From Balneolaceae bacterium (GTDB lineage Bacteria > Bacteroidota > Rhodothermia > Balneolales > Balneolaceae), in contig JAFGWN010000049.1 of NCBI GenBank assembly GCA_016937115.1, positions 1-46,079 of the forward strand: DNA of 46,079 bases, written 5' to 3'. Shown piece after piece: positions 15,867-25,520 of the stretch (positions are counted from its first letter, which is position 1; each line of letters begins with the position of its first letter). Position numbers and translations under genes: made by a program. Below the pieces are notes generated by a model. It had not been told where the DNA came from. It did no database searches and saw only the letters and a list, made by a program, of their open reading frames with translations.

Positions 15867-16790
15867 CTAATTATTATTATCAATCAGTTTAAGCAGTGCA
15901 TACATCGTTTTATTGTACGGAATATCTAAACGATGCTTCTCAGCCAGTCGAACAATCGCTCCTGTGAAAGCTTCGTATTCCAGCTTTTTGCCCTTTTGGC
16001 GATCCTGATAAGTTGATGTAGCAAACCCTTTCAAATCCCGGGCCGGCTCAATGATATTTTTTGCATCTTCATTCAGTAATTCAACTCCTTCGGTTTTTGC
16101 TACCATACGTATTTCATCAAACAAATCATAACACAGCGCCTCGGTCTCCTGCGACTGAAAGAGCTTCTCTACCGTTACATTTGCTATCGCCGTCGACATA
16201 TTAAATACACAATTCCAGGCGAATTTGAGCCACACTTTACGGTCAATATTCGAGGTAATATGCAACGGTATATCCGCATCACCGCAAAGCGCTTGCAACG
16301 CCTGCAAGCGGTCTGTTGTTCGCCCGCTTTTTTCGCCAGCCGTTATTTCACCGAAGGCTTCATGATGAATCACGCCCGGTTGGGCGATACCTGCTCCAAT
16401 CCGGCAAAACCCCTGTATAACATTTTCTCTTCCGAAAGCCTCCGCCAGTTTAGGATAATTTTCTATTCCATTTTGAATGGTTAAAATTTGCGTTTTGTCA
16501 TCAACAATCGGTCTAATTTGCTTAATAGCAGAAGAAGTGTCATAACTTTTGACCGTAAAAAGTATCAGATCGGGTCTTGGGGCTTCCTGCGGATGTTCAA
16601 AAGCATCAACAGCAATCGTTGCAGTATTATCTTCACTTTTAATTTGGAGCCCTTTTTTCTGAATAGCTTCGAGATGGGAACCCCGGGCAATCAACGTAAC
16701 ATTAGCGGAGCTCCGCTGGGCAATTCGTCCGCCAAAATAGCCGCCTACAGCGCCGGCTCCCATCACCAAAATATTTTTATAATCATTCAT
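15867..16790 (-). CDS. panE: Ketopantoate reductase family (2-dehydropantoate 2-reductase)
   Basis: A protein of about 307 aa of the ApbA/PanE family, NADPH-dependent reduction of ketopantoate to pantoate for coenzyme A. The Rossmann motif GAGAVGGYFGGRIA is at residues 10-23 (from the ATG at 16790). The catalytic Lys is in VWLKFAWNCVFN and the Glu/Ser region in FATSTYQDRQKGKKLEYEAF. I start at ATG 16790; the track start at 16814 is a TTG with eight extra residues. Several paralogues of this family act on other 2-keto acids, so the exact reaction is inferred. panB, panC and panD are not in the window. Confidence 0.9.
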   Translation of the reverse strand: MNDYKNILVMGAGAVGGYFGGRIAQRSSANVTLIARGSHLEAIQKKGLQIKSEDNTATIAVDAFEHPQEAPRPDLILFTVKSYDTSSAIKQIRPIVDDKTQILTIQNGIENYPKLAEAFGRENVIQGFCRIGAGIAQPGVIHHEAFGEITAGEKSGRTTDRLQALQALCGDADIPLHITSNIDRKVWLKFAWNCVFNMSTAIANVTVEKLFQSQETEALCYDLFDEIRMVAKTEGVELLNEDAKNIIEPARDLKGFATSTYQDRQKGKKLEYEAFTGAIVRLAEKHRLDIPYNKTMYALLKLIDNNN

Positions 16791-16849
16791 CAAAAGGAAT
16801 TCTAATTGACTCAATCACGAGCTAAAACACCCGGCATGGAGATATCGTT

Positions 16850-17749
16850 TTAATCAAAAACTAAAAACCGATCTCCCGGCACATAAATTGATACCTGAAT
16901 ATTTGATGAGGCAAGCTTTCCGTTTTTTACGTGCGTTTGTTGTGATCTATTTCGATAGACCAAAACCTGCGATTCACCAACCACTGTAGCGTTATTGCCG
17001 GATACGACAACAGCCGTTGACTCATCAATTCCGATTCCAACCTTGTCTGGATATTCCATCACCGCTGTTAACAACCGATTGTTGCGGGCCCGCTTTACAA
17101 AATGCTGGTCAATGATAACATCTTTTATTAAACCAAGGCCTTCATCCGTGATCAGATTATCCTTTTCCAGATGATAAAATGTAGAAGTGTATTCAGGATA
17201 TTTTTTCTGATCTCCGGTAATCATAATTTTGCTCATAACCGCAGCCCCCGCGCTGGTTCCTGCGATCAGAGCCCCATTTTTATACGCGTCTTCAATAGCT
17301 CTTGCTATCCGCGGGTTTTGTTCAATAACCTTCATAAACCGACTTTGCACGCCGCCGGGAATATAGATCAGGACCGCATTGCGCAATGAATCTATCTGCG
17401 ACGACATAGCTTCTTCACCATCCTCAAAATTAAAAGCTGTCGCCTCAAATCCGCGGTCAATAAACTGTAGCTTTCCGTAATAAGCTGCCGTATCAGGTAC
17501 AGAACTTGCCATGGGCAAGACAACAGCAAAGTTATCTTCAGAAAGATTTGAATAAGCAATCATGCTATCGATCAGAGCATCGGATCGGTGCCCTCCGCCA
17601 ATGATAAACAGCTTACCGATGTTGACGGTTGAATCATTTTCAACTGGAGTTGGATGTGCTTCTGAAAACTCCAGGCACATTAAATTTAACAAACAACCTG
17701 TTAAAAAAGTGTATAAAAAATAAATCAGGAAACGCTTCATATTTTTCAC
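16850..17749 (-). CDS. cphB: Exported cyanophycinase (peptidase S51)
   Basis: A 299-aa S51 serine peptidase. Cyanophycinase cleaves the storage polymer cyanophycin to beta-Asp-Arg dipeptides. The nucleophile is S166 in GTSAGAAVM. The matching histidine and acidic positions are H216 in DQHFVKRARNNRL and E243 in GIDESTAVV. FIIGGGHRSD opens the fold. The N-terminus FLIYFLYTFLTGCLLNLMCL is an export signal; LTGC could be a lipobox, but the hydrophobic stretch continues past it, so lipidation is uncertain. It follows susD on the same strand, with a terminator between, and a keto-acid reductase comes next. A role in digesting imported or external peptide polymer is inferred. Confidence 0.9.
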   Translation of the reverse strand: MKNMKRFLIYFLYTFLTGCLLNLMCLEFSEAHPTPVENDSTVNIGKLFIIGGGHRSDALIDSMIAYSNLSEDNFAVVLPMASSVPDTAAYYGKLQFIDRGFEATAFNFEDGEEAMSSQIDSLRNAVLIYIPGGVQSRFMKVIEQNPRIARAIEDAYKNGALIAGTSAGAAVMSKIMITGDQKKYPEYTSTFYHLEKDNLITDEGLGLIKDVIIDQHFVKRARNNRLLTAVMEYPDKVGIGIDESTAVVVSGNNATVVGESQVLVYRNRSQQTHVKNGKLASSNIQVSIYVPGDRFLVFD

Positions 17750-17753
17750 CTAT

Positions 17754-17788
17754 AAAAAAGGGCGCTAAAAAATTAGCGCCCTTTTTTT
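17754..17788. terminator. Bidirectional terminator after susD
   Basis: A 9-bp perfect stem, GGGCGCTAA / TTAGCGCCC, with an AAAA loop. On the plus strand seven T follow; on the minus strand TTTTTT follows. It lies between susD and the cyanophycinase gene, both minus, so it ends most susCD transcripts while possibly allowing some readthrough. Confidence 0.93.
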
Positions 17789-17810
17789 GAATTATAAATT
17801 TAATGACGCT

Positions 17811-19166
17811 TTAGTTGCTTCCACCGTAACCATCATTTTGCGTTAAGGCATCGTTGGCATTGATCTCCCGAAGCGGGACCGGATAAACCAGATCAGGAGA
17901 ATTCCATGACAGGCTTCCGACATCTTGCTCAAGACGCTTTTTATCGTGGAGAAAATGGCCTTCAAAAGCCAGTTCAACATATCTTTCATCAAGAATATCC
18001 TGAAGCGTAGGTGTCAAATTTGGACCAAGATTAACCCGCTCGCGGATGATCGTAAGGTCCTGTCCCGGTGTATTGGGTCCAACTTGTGTTCCCGTCCGGA
18101 AATTACTTTCAGCACGTATCAGGTACATTTCAGCAAGGCGAATAACAAGAACATTTCCGTATTGATCTTGCCATTTACCACTGCGTGTTCCTTCGCCGTC
18201 AGCATAGAAAAGATCCAGCCGGTCGTCACCCGATTCATATTTATCTAAATGCTGTTGCTGTATCTCTATATCTCCACGTCCTCCATTTCCTTGTGATGCG
18301 TAAAACGTATGCAAAGAGTTTCCGCCGTCCTGCGAAGTCACCTGTATCGCAAAAATATCTTCCGATGTATTTGCATTACTATTGTTGAAGACATCTGCGT
18401 AATTGGGAACCAGGGTAAATTCTCCTGATTCTATAACTCTGTTAGCTTCGGCGGCAGCGTTCGCATAGTCGCCCTGTTGTAAATAAATACGAGCAAGCAT
18501 GGCGCTGGCAGCATACGTTGTTGCATACACGCTATTGGTAGGCGGTAGCAGGTTTTTGGCCTCTGTCAAATCAGAAATTGCCTGGTTATATATTTCCTGA
18601 ACCGTGTTGCGGGGAATTTCGCTTTCTTCGTTAATGGAGGTTGTAGGTGTTGTAACCAGCGGTACCGCTAAGTTAGAGGAAGGATCACCATCATTCCAGG
18701 CTTTCCCAAACTGACGGGCAAGCTCAAAATACAGCGATCCTCTGATAAACAGCGCTTCACCGCGAACGCGATCCTGATCCCCTGCATTAACAACATCAAT
18801 CGCACTTAGTACATTATTAACCGTATTGATTGTACTATAGGAATCCACCCATGCATCTGCGACAAAGGAGTTGTCAACCTGAATTTCTTTCAGGAAGATC
18901 TGCCGGGGCTGCTCATAGGTTCCTGTCCAGTTTACGTCGCCCTCGTCGGCAAGTAAATCGGGCTGCATTTGCATCAACCCGCCCCAGACGTCGGCATCGC
19001 TAAACTCATTATAAGCGCCAACCAGCACCGCTTTTACATTATCGGAATTATTAAGCGCAAGATCTTCGCTGATCGATTGCTGTGGTTCGGTATCCAAAAT
19101 ACTATCGCACGAGTACACTGCAAAAACAGCTGCAACTAATATGATATATGTTTTAAATTTATTCAT
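17811..19166 (-). CDS. SusD/RagB-family outer-membrane lipoprotein
   Basis: A 451-aa surface lipoprotein. The signal ends at VYSC with Cys20. TPR-like helices dominate: SYSTINTVNNVLSAIDVVNA, GEALFIRGSLYFELARQFG and ISDLTEAKNLLPP. The C-terminal SusD domain shows VLVIRLAEMYLIRAESNFR and ILDERYVELAFEGHFLHD. SusD proteins lid the partner SusC channel and bind its substrate. It is at the small end of the family. The gene is 30 bp downstream of the SusC gene, so they are cotranscribed. The absence of glycoside hydrolases nearby argues that the cargo is not necessarily a glycan. Confidence 0.97.
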   Translation of the reverse strand: MNKFKTYIILVAAVFAVYSCDSILDTEPQQSISEDLALNNSDNVKAVLVGAYNEFSDADVWGGLMQMQPDLLADEGDVNWTGTYEQPRQIFLKEIQVDNSFVADAWVDSYSTINTVNNVLSAIDVVNAGDQDRVRGEALFIRGSLYFELARQFGKAWNDGDPSSNLAVPLVTTPTTSINEESEIPRNTVQEIYNQAISDLTEAKNLLPPTNSVYATTYAASAMLARIYLQQGDYANAAAEANRVIESGEFTLVPNYADVFNNSNANTSEDIFAIQVTSQDGGNSLHTFYASQGNGGRGDIEIQQQHLDKYESGDDRLDLFYADGEGTRSGKWQDQYGNVLVIRLAEMYLIRAESNFRTGTQVGPNTPGQDLTIIRERVNLGPNLTPTLQDILDERYVELAFEGHFLHDKKRLEQDVGSLSWNSPDLVYPVPLREINANDALTQNDGYGGSN

Positions 19167-19196
19167 AACACTAAAGTTTTTTAATACGGTTGATTA

Positions 19197-22100
19197 TTAA
19201 AGGCCAAGATTAATTCCAATGGCAAAAGTTCTGGGCTGCGGGGCCGAATAAAAATCGTTGCCCAGCGCCAGGTTGCCATCCAGATAATCAGCCGTTACTT
19301 CGGGATCCCAGCCTTCATAATTGGTAAACGTCAACAAGTTTGATCCCGTCACAAATAACCGTGCGCTACGAATATTTGCCTTACTAAGCAGTTCTGCCGG
19401 CAGGTTGTAGGCGAAGGTTAATGTTTTTAACCGCAGATAGCTGCCGTCTGAAAGGTACCGGGAAGAATTAACGTTGCCGTTACCCAACCCAAGGCGGGGT
19501 TCTGGCACATCGGTTTCATCACCGGAATTCTGCCAGCGATCCAGTTGATCAGCTGTTTGATTATCAAAGTACGATGCTCCGGATGACATATAAACTCCAC
19601 CACCATTATAGATGTCATTTCCAACTACAAACTGGAAAAGCACACTCAGATCAAAACCTTTGTAAGAGAACGAGTTATTTAACCCGCCGATGAAATCCGG
19701 ATTGGGATTCCCGATAACAACCTGATTAGCCTGGGAGGGATCATTTGTGGTTCCTGTACTATGATCTACAACACCGAAGCCATCTTCTCCTACATCATTC
19801 ACATAGAACAGCGCATCTCCTGTTTCAGGGTCAACACCGGCATATTCATAACTATAGAATACCCCAATGGGTTCGCCTTCAACCGCTCTGTTAATATACC
19901 CGCCTTCAATAACCTGGCCGTTGATGTCGCCAACTTCATTGCGGTTGGCTGCAATATTAAAGCTGGAGGTCCAAAGGAAATCCCCGGCAGAAATATTTCG
20001 TGTGTTTAAAACAAATTCCACACCTTGATTTGTTAGTTTCCCCACATTTCTTGTCTGTGTAGTAAACCCAGTCGTTCCGGGCACATTAACTCCCAGCAGA
20101 AGGTCTTCCGTATTTTTGATGTAGTAATCTAATTCTCCTGTAATGCGATCATCAAACAGTCCAAAATCTAATCCCACATCAAGCTGGGTGGTTGTTTCCC
20201 ATTTTAGATCAGGGTTCGGTGTTTGCGATGGTTGCAGTGCCGAAGCCCCGGCATACGAAACACCGGCATATAATCCCAACCCGGGGAAATTCCCAATATT
20301 GGCATTTCCCGTTTTTCCATAGCTTGCACGAAGCTTCAGGAAACTGACCGTGCTTGCATCCGACATGAACTCTTCATCCGAAATAATCCATCCCGCCGAA
20401 ACAGAAGGGAAAAAACCATACCGGTTATTTTCACCAAACCGGGATGAGCCGTCCATTCTTGCACTTAATCCCAATAAGTATCGGTCTTTGTATTTATAAT
20501 TCGCCCGTGTAAAATACGACAAGAAACTGTATTCCGTTTCAGAGCCACTTCCCAGCACAATGTCTGCCGCATTTTGAATCTGCGTAAAGCTACTGTTTGG
20601 AAAGTTATCACCCTGAACTTCTGTGTAGTCTTGCTTATAAACATTAGCACTTATACCGGCTATCGCTTCAATATTATGATCCTGTGCAAATATATTGCGA
20701 TAGTTCAGGTAACTATTAGTTGTATAGTTCAATGCTTCAGTAAAAGCGCTGTATGCCGTACCTTCCGATCCGGTATAGTACGAAAGTTCATTATCGTAAT
20801 GGTAGGCTTCGTTTTGATTCAGGATATCGGTGCCAAATTCACTGCGAACGAATAAATTGGGATTAAACGCATACTCCGCATATACATTCCCAAATGTTCG
20901 GTTCAGCTTGGTCTTGAATGTCGAATTATTGGTAATATCCAACGCGTTATAGTAGTACGTATTGATATTGTACTCATTTGTCGCCTGGTAACCGCTTGCA
21001 TCCGGATCATCTTCAAAAATTGGTGAGAAGGGAATCTGGGCAACCATTTGCATGGGGGTCTCAAACAAGTTGTCATTCCCCAAACGGTTATTGATTGTAC
21101 GGTTGACACTCAGATTCAGCCCCACCTTAAATTTTTCCGAAGCATCATGATCAACGTTAATGCGCCCGTTTATGCGGGTGTATTCATTATCAATAAGAAT
21201 ACCATTTTGATTGCTGTAGGCCCCAGAGACAAAGAACCGGGTCTGTTCATTTCCAGCGCTCACACTGGCGTCTACTTCTTGTCCATAAGCATCTTGGTAA
21301 GCCTGATTTTGCCAGTCAAAATCGATGGGGTTGTTCCTCCAGTCAACGCCCTGTCCATAGAAATCAAAAACACTTTCCGTATAGCTTACCCAATCATTAA
21401 TAGCAGCCTGCTCAGAGGCATAGCCATCCGGATTCCCTCTTCTGTTATAATCATATACGGCCCGGTTTTCGGCTGCTTCTAAAAAGTAATTGATATATTC
21501 TGAGGAACGCATGAAATCACGGTTTGTCGCCGGCTCGCTAAAGCTGGTTTGATAATTAACATTAACCTGTGTTCCACCGGCCCTTCCTCTTTTAGTAGTG
21601 ATGAGTACTACCCCGTTCGAACCGCGTGATCCATAGATGGCGGTCGCTGATGCATCTTTTAAAACATCAATCGACTCAATATTGCTGGTATTTAAGGTTG
21701 CCAACGGATTTGTTTCATTATCGAAAGATGACAAACTGGCTGATGTAACCGGTATACCATCAATAACATATAGCGGCTCGGCACTGGCCGAAATAGAAGA
21801 AGTTCCCCGAATACGTACACTAATTCCCTGCCCCAGTTTACCATTTCCGGCATTTATAAATACGCCGGCAGCCCGACCCTGAATAGCAGACTCAAAACTA
21901 TTGACCGGTATTTCAGCTATATCTTCTCCCGAAACCGATGCAATATTACCTGTTAAATCCCTTTTTATTTGAGAACCGTAACCAACAACCACCACATCCG
22001 AAAGCTGCTGGATATCAGTTTGAAGCTCCACATTAATTTCAGTACGATCGTTAACAGGAACCTCCTGGGTAACGAATCCTACAAAAGAAAAAACAAGCGT

Positions 22101-22319
22101 ATTATTACCTTCCGGCACAGATAAACTGTACTCACCCTCCTGATTCGTTGCAATCCCGATTGTTGTTCCTTGGACAACAACAGAAACACCGGCCAAGGGT
22201 TCACCATTAGCAGCACTTGTAACCGTGCCCGATACCGTTCGGTCTTGTGCGTTTGCCTGAAAGCTCATAAAAAACAGCAGTAAACACACCATCCCAAAAA
22301 TTGTAGCTTTTCTTAGCAT
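19197..22319 (-). CDS. SusC/RagA TonB-dependent outer-membrane transporter
   Basis: A 1040-aa TonB-linked outer-membrane protein. Order: signal peptide (to about residue 24, FQANA), carboxypeptidase-D-like regulatory domain (RTVSGTVTSAANGEPLAGVS to about 105), the TonB-box-like region DVVVVGYGSQIKRDLTG, then plug (YVIDGIPV, DVLKDASATAIYGSRGSNGV) and a 22-strand barrel ending in an aromatic-poor AIGINLGL. It imports its ligand with energy from TonB, with SusD as lid. AGAGG-type SD (AGAGG before TTCTTATG) supports the start. No FecI/FecR or hybrid regulator lies next to it, so control is not visible here. The 275-bp upstream spacer separates it from a TPR gene. Confidence 0.98.
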   Translation of the reverse strand: MLRKATIFGMVCLLLFFMSFQANAQDRTVSGTVTSAANGEPLAGVSVVVQGTTIGIATNQEGEYSLSVPEGNNTLVFSFVGFVTQEVPVNDRTEINVELQTDIQQLSDVVVVGYGSQIKRDLTGNIASVSGEDIAEIPVNSFESAIQGRAAGVFINAGNGKLGQGISVRIRGTSSISASAEPLYVIDGIPVTSASLSSFDNETNPLATLNTSNIESIDVLKDASATAIYGSRGSNGVVLITTKRGRAGGTQVNVNYQTSFSEPATNRDFMRSSEYINYFLEAAENRAVYDYNRRGNPDGYASEQAAINDWVSYTESVFDFYGQGVDWRNNPIDFDWQNQAYQDAYGQEVDASVSAGNEQTRFFVSGAYSNQNGILIDNEYTRINGRINVDHDASEKFKVGLNLSVNRTINNRLGNDNLFETPMQMVAQIPFSPIFEDDPDASGYQATNEYNINTYYYNALDITNNSTFKTKLNRTFGNVYAEYAFNPNLFVRSEFGTDILNQNEAYHYDNELSYYTGSEGTAYSAFTEALNYTTNSYLNYRNIFAQDHNIEAIAGISANVYKQDYTEVQGDNFPNSSFTQIQNAADIVLGSGSETEYSFLSYFTRANYKYKDRYLLGLSARMDGSSRFGENNRYGFFPSVSAGWIISDEEFMSDASTVSFLKLRASYGKTGNANIGNFPGLGLYAGVSYAGASALQPSQTPNPDLKWETTTQLDVGLDFGLFDDRITGELDYYIKNTEDLLLGVNVPGTTGFTTQTRNVGKLTNQGVEFVLNTRNISAGDFLWTSSFNIAANRNEVGDINGQVIEGGYINRAVEGEPIGVFYSYEYAGVDPETGDALFYVNDVGEDGFGVVDHSTGTTNDPSQANQVVIGNPNPDFIGGLNNSFSYKGFDLSVLFQFVVGNDIYNGGGVYMSSGASYFDNQTADQLDRWQNSGDETDVPEPRLGLGNGNVNSSRYLSDGSYLRLKTLTFAYNLPAELLSKANIRSARLFVTGSNLLTFTNYEGWDPEVTADYLDGNLALGNDFYSAPQPRTFAIGINLGL

Positions 22320-22594
22320 AAGAACCTCTTCTATTTATTAGATGTTGACTCCTAATTGCTTCAAAAAAATAAAGGTGGATAAAGAAAGGGAAAAGGACAG
22401 TTACAAAATGCCCTGATTTAATTTATTTTTCCTGACCCCAATATTTTAAAACAATGTTAGTTTAGAATTAAATAATTATAAATATATAAGGCAAAATATC
22501 ACGGCGATATCCTTTATTATTTACAAACTATTAAATAAAAGAGGGGCAAACTTGTATCCAAAAATAAATAAACATCACATAAACAATGTAAAGT

Positions 22595-23764
22595 TTATCT
22601 ATTAGTACGCATCCCTTTCATCTTTTCTTTAGCTAATTTCTTATAGGGTTCGCCGGTCTTGGCATCAAGGGTGGTTGCAAAAAATTTAGCTGCATTTTCT
22701 TTATCTCCCATTCGAGAAGCTGCTAACCCTGCATAATAGGCCACAGCGGGATAGTAGTTACGATGGCGCGTTCGGGGTAAGTTTTTACTGTAGGCTAACG
22801 ACTCTTCGAACAGGGAGCGGGCTTCTTCATATTTATCTTTTCGTAGCAGAATGCGCCCCTTCCAAAACAGCAGCTCTTCCCGAAGCACTTTCCGAAATGC
22901 AAGGTTTTCCTGTTCCCACCTTTTTAGCGCTTTATCAATGACCGACCTCGCTTCGTTGTAACGGTTTGTCTTAAAAAGGTTTTTTACCAGCAGCCGCGCA
23001 TAGTAATTGTTGTTGGGATACTGCTCGTACAACGTTTGAAAATAGCCAACCGCTTTTTGGTAATTTTTTTCGTAGTTGTAATTGATATTACCGAGGAAAT
23101 AGGTCGCTTCAGCCCGGGCAAAGATGGCCGTCTCTGATGCATCGCGCATATATTTTAGCCCACTTGGTTTATCGCCATTGGGCAGAAACCACGAGACCGT
23201 CTTCACCACCGGATATTCTTCTGGCAGATATGCAGAATAGTACAATTTTAATCCTTCAGCCAATTTCAAATCGGGCAGGTCGGGCACATTATCTTTTAAA
23301 TAACTATACGCATTATAAGCTTTACGTGCTGCATTCAGGCTGGTAGTCCATTCATCACGATTGGAATACTGCCGGGCAATATAACCGTTAGCCACCGTTC
23401 GTATAATTAACGCATCGGCATGGCCGGGCTGCTCATAGAGTAATTTTGAAGCGGCGTAATCAGCCTTTTTCATCATTTCATAAAAGTAGTCATCCCGCGA
23501 TGTGTCATGTAAATCGGATAACAAAACCCACCAAAACTCCATGCCCTCCATGAGCTGCCAGAGCGGATGCGAAGGATATTTCTCTTTCCATGGGTTCAAC
23601 TTTTGATCGGCACCATTGGCATTGAAATTATAAAGCGAATCGACAGCCGCCTGAGCATCTTGCCGAAATTGCTCATTTTTAATAAGCTCAGGCACCTGGG
23701 CGATAGTGGTGCCTGCCATCATTAATACCAGAAAAGAGAAAAAAACAGACTGAATCGTTTTCAC
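22595..23764 (-). CDS. Secreted TPR-repeat protein
   Basis: A 389-aa protein with signal peptide (MKTIQSVFFSFLVLMMAGTT, cleavage after AQ). The mature part is mostly helical with recognisable tetratricopeptide repeats: ATYFLGNINYNYEKNYQKAV, GYFQTLYEQYPNNNYYARLL and GRILLRKDKYEEARSLFEES. It probably serves as a periplasmic protein-interaction scaffold. No specific function can be assigned. It is the last gene of a same-strand run scpB-rluB-hydrolase-TPR with short gaps (39 bp here), and precedes susC by 275 bp. Confidence 0.88.
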   Translation of the reverse strand: MKTIQSVFFSFLVLMMAGTTIAQVPELIKNEQFRQDAQAAVDSLYNFNANGADQKLNPWKEKYPSHPLWQLMEGMEFWWVLLSDLHDTSRDDYFYEMMKKADYAASKLLYEQPGHADALIIRTVANGYIARQYSNRDEWTTSLNAARKAYNAYSYLKDNVPDLPDLKLAEGLKLYYSAYLPEEYPVVKTVSWFLPNGDKPSGLKYMRDASETAIFARAEATYFLGNINYNYEKNYQKAVGYFQTLYEQYPNNNYYARLLVKNLFKTNRYNEARSVIDKALKRWEQENLAFRKVLREELLFWKGRILLRKDKYEEARSLFEESLAYSKNLPRTRHRNYYPAVAYYAGLAASRMGDKENAAKFFATTLDAKTGEPYKKLAKEKMKGMRTNR

Positions 23765-23803
23765 AAAAATCTTTTTTGTTGTATAACTCTCCTGAACACT
23801 CTT

Positions 23804-24676
23804 TTATTTTAAATACGCTGTGAACCAGTCTCTGCTTTCTACAAATGCTTTTTGCAGTGGCTCCGGAAATTCGCCATCATCAAACGGGTGGCTTCCGCCA
23901 AAGGTATGGCCGGTATCTTCCAGTAAGATCAATTCCTTATCACTCGATGAGCATGCATCCAATAACTGCTGTGCATTGGTATGCGAAACGGCTTCATCCC
24001 CTTTGGAATGAATAAAAAGTGCCGGAATTCTCAGTTCATCAACCCGGTTTAACGCAATAACCCGGCCGGCATTTTCGCGGGCATCATCCCAAACCACTTT
24101 TTTCACCTGCATAATTTGCCCGGTGCGTCCGTTCTTTATTTCTGTCACACCTTTGGTTTTCCAATCGCGTTTCATTTTATCACTCCATCGCGCGTTGTAA
24201 TCGGCCACAGCCGACCACGTAACCAGGCATTTTATTTCAGGATATTCGGCCGCAGCGGCAACGGCTGTTTGTCCGCCCCGCGAATGACCCAGAATTCCCA
24301 CATCATTTGCATTTAAAGGTTCACCGTCAGCCGTAATTTCTTCTTTGTGGATACCCCGAAGCACGGTGCCCACATCATCCAAATCCTGGCTGAGTGTTTC
24401 ACGTGCAAACAGGTCAAGCCGGTCGAATTCAAGCGGATCTTTACCGATGCCATTCAACGAAAAGTTCATCGCTAACACCGCAAAACCGGTCTCTGCCAGC
24501 CGCCGACAAATAGCTGGAAATGTACCCCAGTCTTTAAACCCCTTAAAACCGTGCAAGAATAAAATTGCAGGAAGTTCTGATAACTTCTCATCCTCGGGAT
24601 GATACACATCAAACCGAATGGGAAGCCCTTCTGATGATTCGATAGCGCTCGTTGTTTTGGAAACAGTCTTGGTCAT
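23804..24676 (-). CDS. Alpha/beta hydrolase (dienelactone-hydrolase-like)
   Basis: A 290-aa cytosolic alpha/beta hydrolase. The oxyanion segment FLHGFKGFKDWGTFP follows the first strands; the nucleophile elbow is GHSRGG with S132. The acid lies in IHSKGDEAVSH and the His in EDTGHTFGGSHPF. It resembles acyl-peptide or dienelactone hydrolase-like esterases, but the substrate is unknown. The start ATG lies 11 bp downstream of the rluB stop, so the genes are cotranscribed. No signal peptide is present. Confidence 0.9.
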   Translation of the reverse strand: MTKTVSKTTSAIESSEGLPIRFDVYHPEDEKLSELPAILFLHGFKGFKDWGTFPAICRRLAETGFAVLAMNFSLNGIGKDPLEFDRLDLFARETLSQDLDDVGTVLRGIHKEEITADGEPLNANDVGILGHSRGGQTAVAAAAEYPEIKCLVTWSAVADYNARWSDKMKRDWKTKGVTEIKNGRTGQIMQVKKVVWDDARENAGRVIALNRVDELRIPALFIHSKGDEAVSHTNAQQLLDACSSSDKELILLEDTGHTFGGSHPFDDGEFPEPLQKAFVESRDWFTAYLK

Positions 24677-24687
24677 TATTATCGCTA

Positions 24688-25485
24688 CTAATTTTTTTCG
24701 AACTCCAGTGGATCGAGCTTTACCAGCTTGCGAAGGGCGTTCACTTCATTTTCACGCAGATATCGCCAGCGTCCCATCTTCACATTATTGAGCGTTAACC
24801 CGGCGTATTCAACACGTTTTAATTTGGTAACCTCCGTCCCGAAGTACTCTACCATGCGGCGCACCAGACGGTTGCGGCCTTCAAATATTGTGAGAATAAA
24901 GCCTTCCGGTGTTCGGGATAGTTTGTGAACACTGGCGTTGCCATCTTCAAGCTCAATACCTTGCAGCAGCTTCTGCAGTTCATCATCACGAAGGGAGCGT
25001 TTGGTTTCCACTTCGTACGTTTTTCGAACTTCATAGCTGGGGTGCATCAATCGGTGGGCTAAATCGCCATCGTTAGTTAAAATAAGCAGTCCCATCGTGT
25101 GGCGGTCGAGCCGGCCTACCGGATATACGCGCTTGCCGGTGGCATCTTCAATTTTATCCATCACCGTATCACGCCCTCTGGGATCGTCGGTAGTAGTGAT
25201 GGTATCTTTCGGCTTATTGAGCAGGATATATTCAAACTTTTCCAGGCTCAGCGTTTGTCCTTCTACTTCCACGCGATCGGTACGCTGTACCTTTACCCCC
25301 ATCGCCGTAACAATTTCGCCGTTCACCTTCACTTTTCCTTCGGAAATATAGGTGTCGGCATCGCGGCGGGAGCAAAACCCGCAGTGGGCGATATATTTAT
25401 TGAGACGTATCTTTTCGTCTTTATCATATCCTTGTTTTGCCTGGGATGATGATTTTTGCTGCTTGCCTCTTCGAGATCTGCTCAT
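24688..25485 (-). CDS. rluB: 23S rRNA pseudouridine synthase RluB/RsuA family
   Basis: A 265-aa pseudouridine synthase. A basic N-terminal tail (SRSRRGKQQKSSSQAKQ) precedes an S4 RNA-binding domain (IRLNKYIAHCGFCSRRDADT, residues about 26-70) and the catalytic domain. The catalytic Asp is D127 in GRLDRHTMGLLILTNDGDLA. The family isomerises uridine in 23S (RluB) or 16S (RsuA) rRNA; the S4 plus long domain and scpB neighbour favour RluB. scpB-rluB linkage is widespread in bacteria. The gene follows scpB by 35 bp on the same strand. Confidence 0.95.
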   Translation of the reverse strand: MSRSRRGKQQKSSSQAKQGYDKDEKIRLNKYIAHCGFCSRRDADTYISEGKVKVNGEIVTAMGVKVQRTDRVEVEGQTLSLEKFEYILLNKPKDTITTTDDPRGRDTVMDKIEDATGKRVYPVGRLDRHTMGLLILTNDGDLAHRLMHPSYEVRKTYEVETKRSLRDDELQKLLQGIELEDGNASVHKLSRTPEGFILTIFEGRNRLVRRMVEYFGTEVTKLKRVEYAGLTLNNVKMGRWRYLRENEVNALRKLVKLDPLEFEKN

Positions 25486-25520
25486 TAAAAATCTTTTTAA
25501 AATTGCGGGTGATGATTCGA

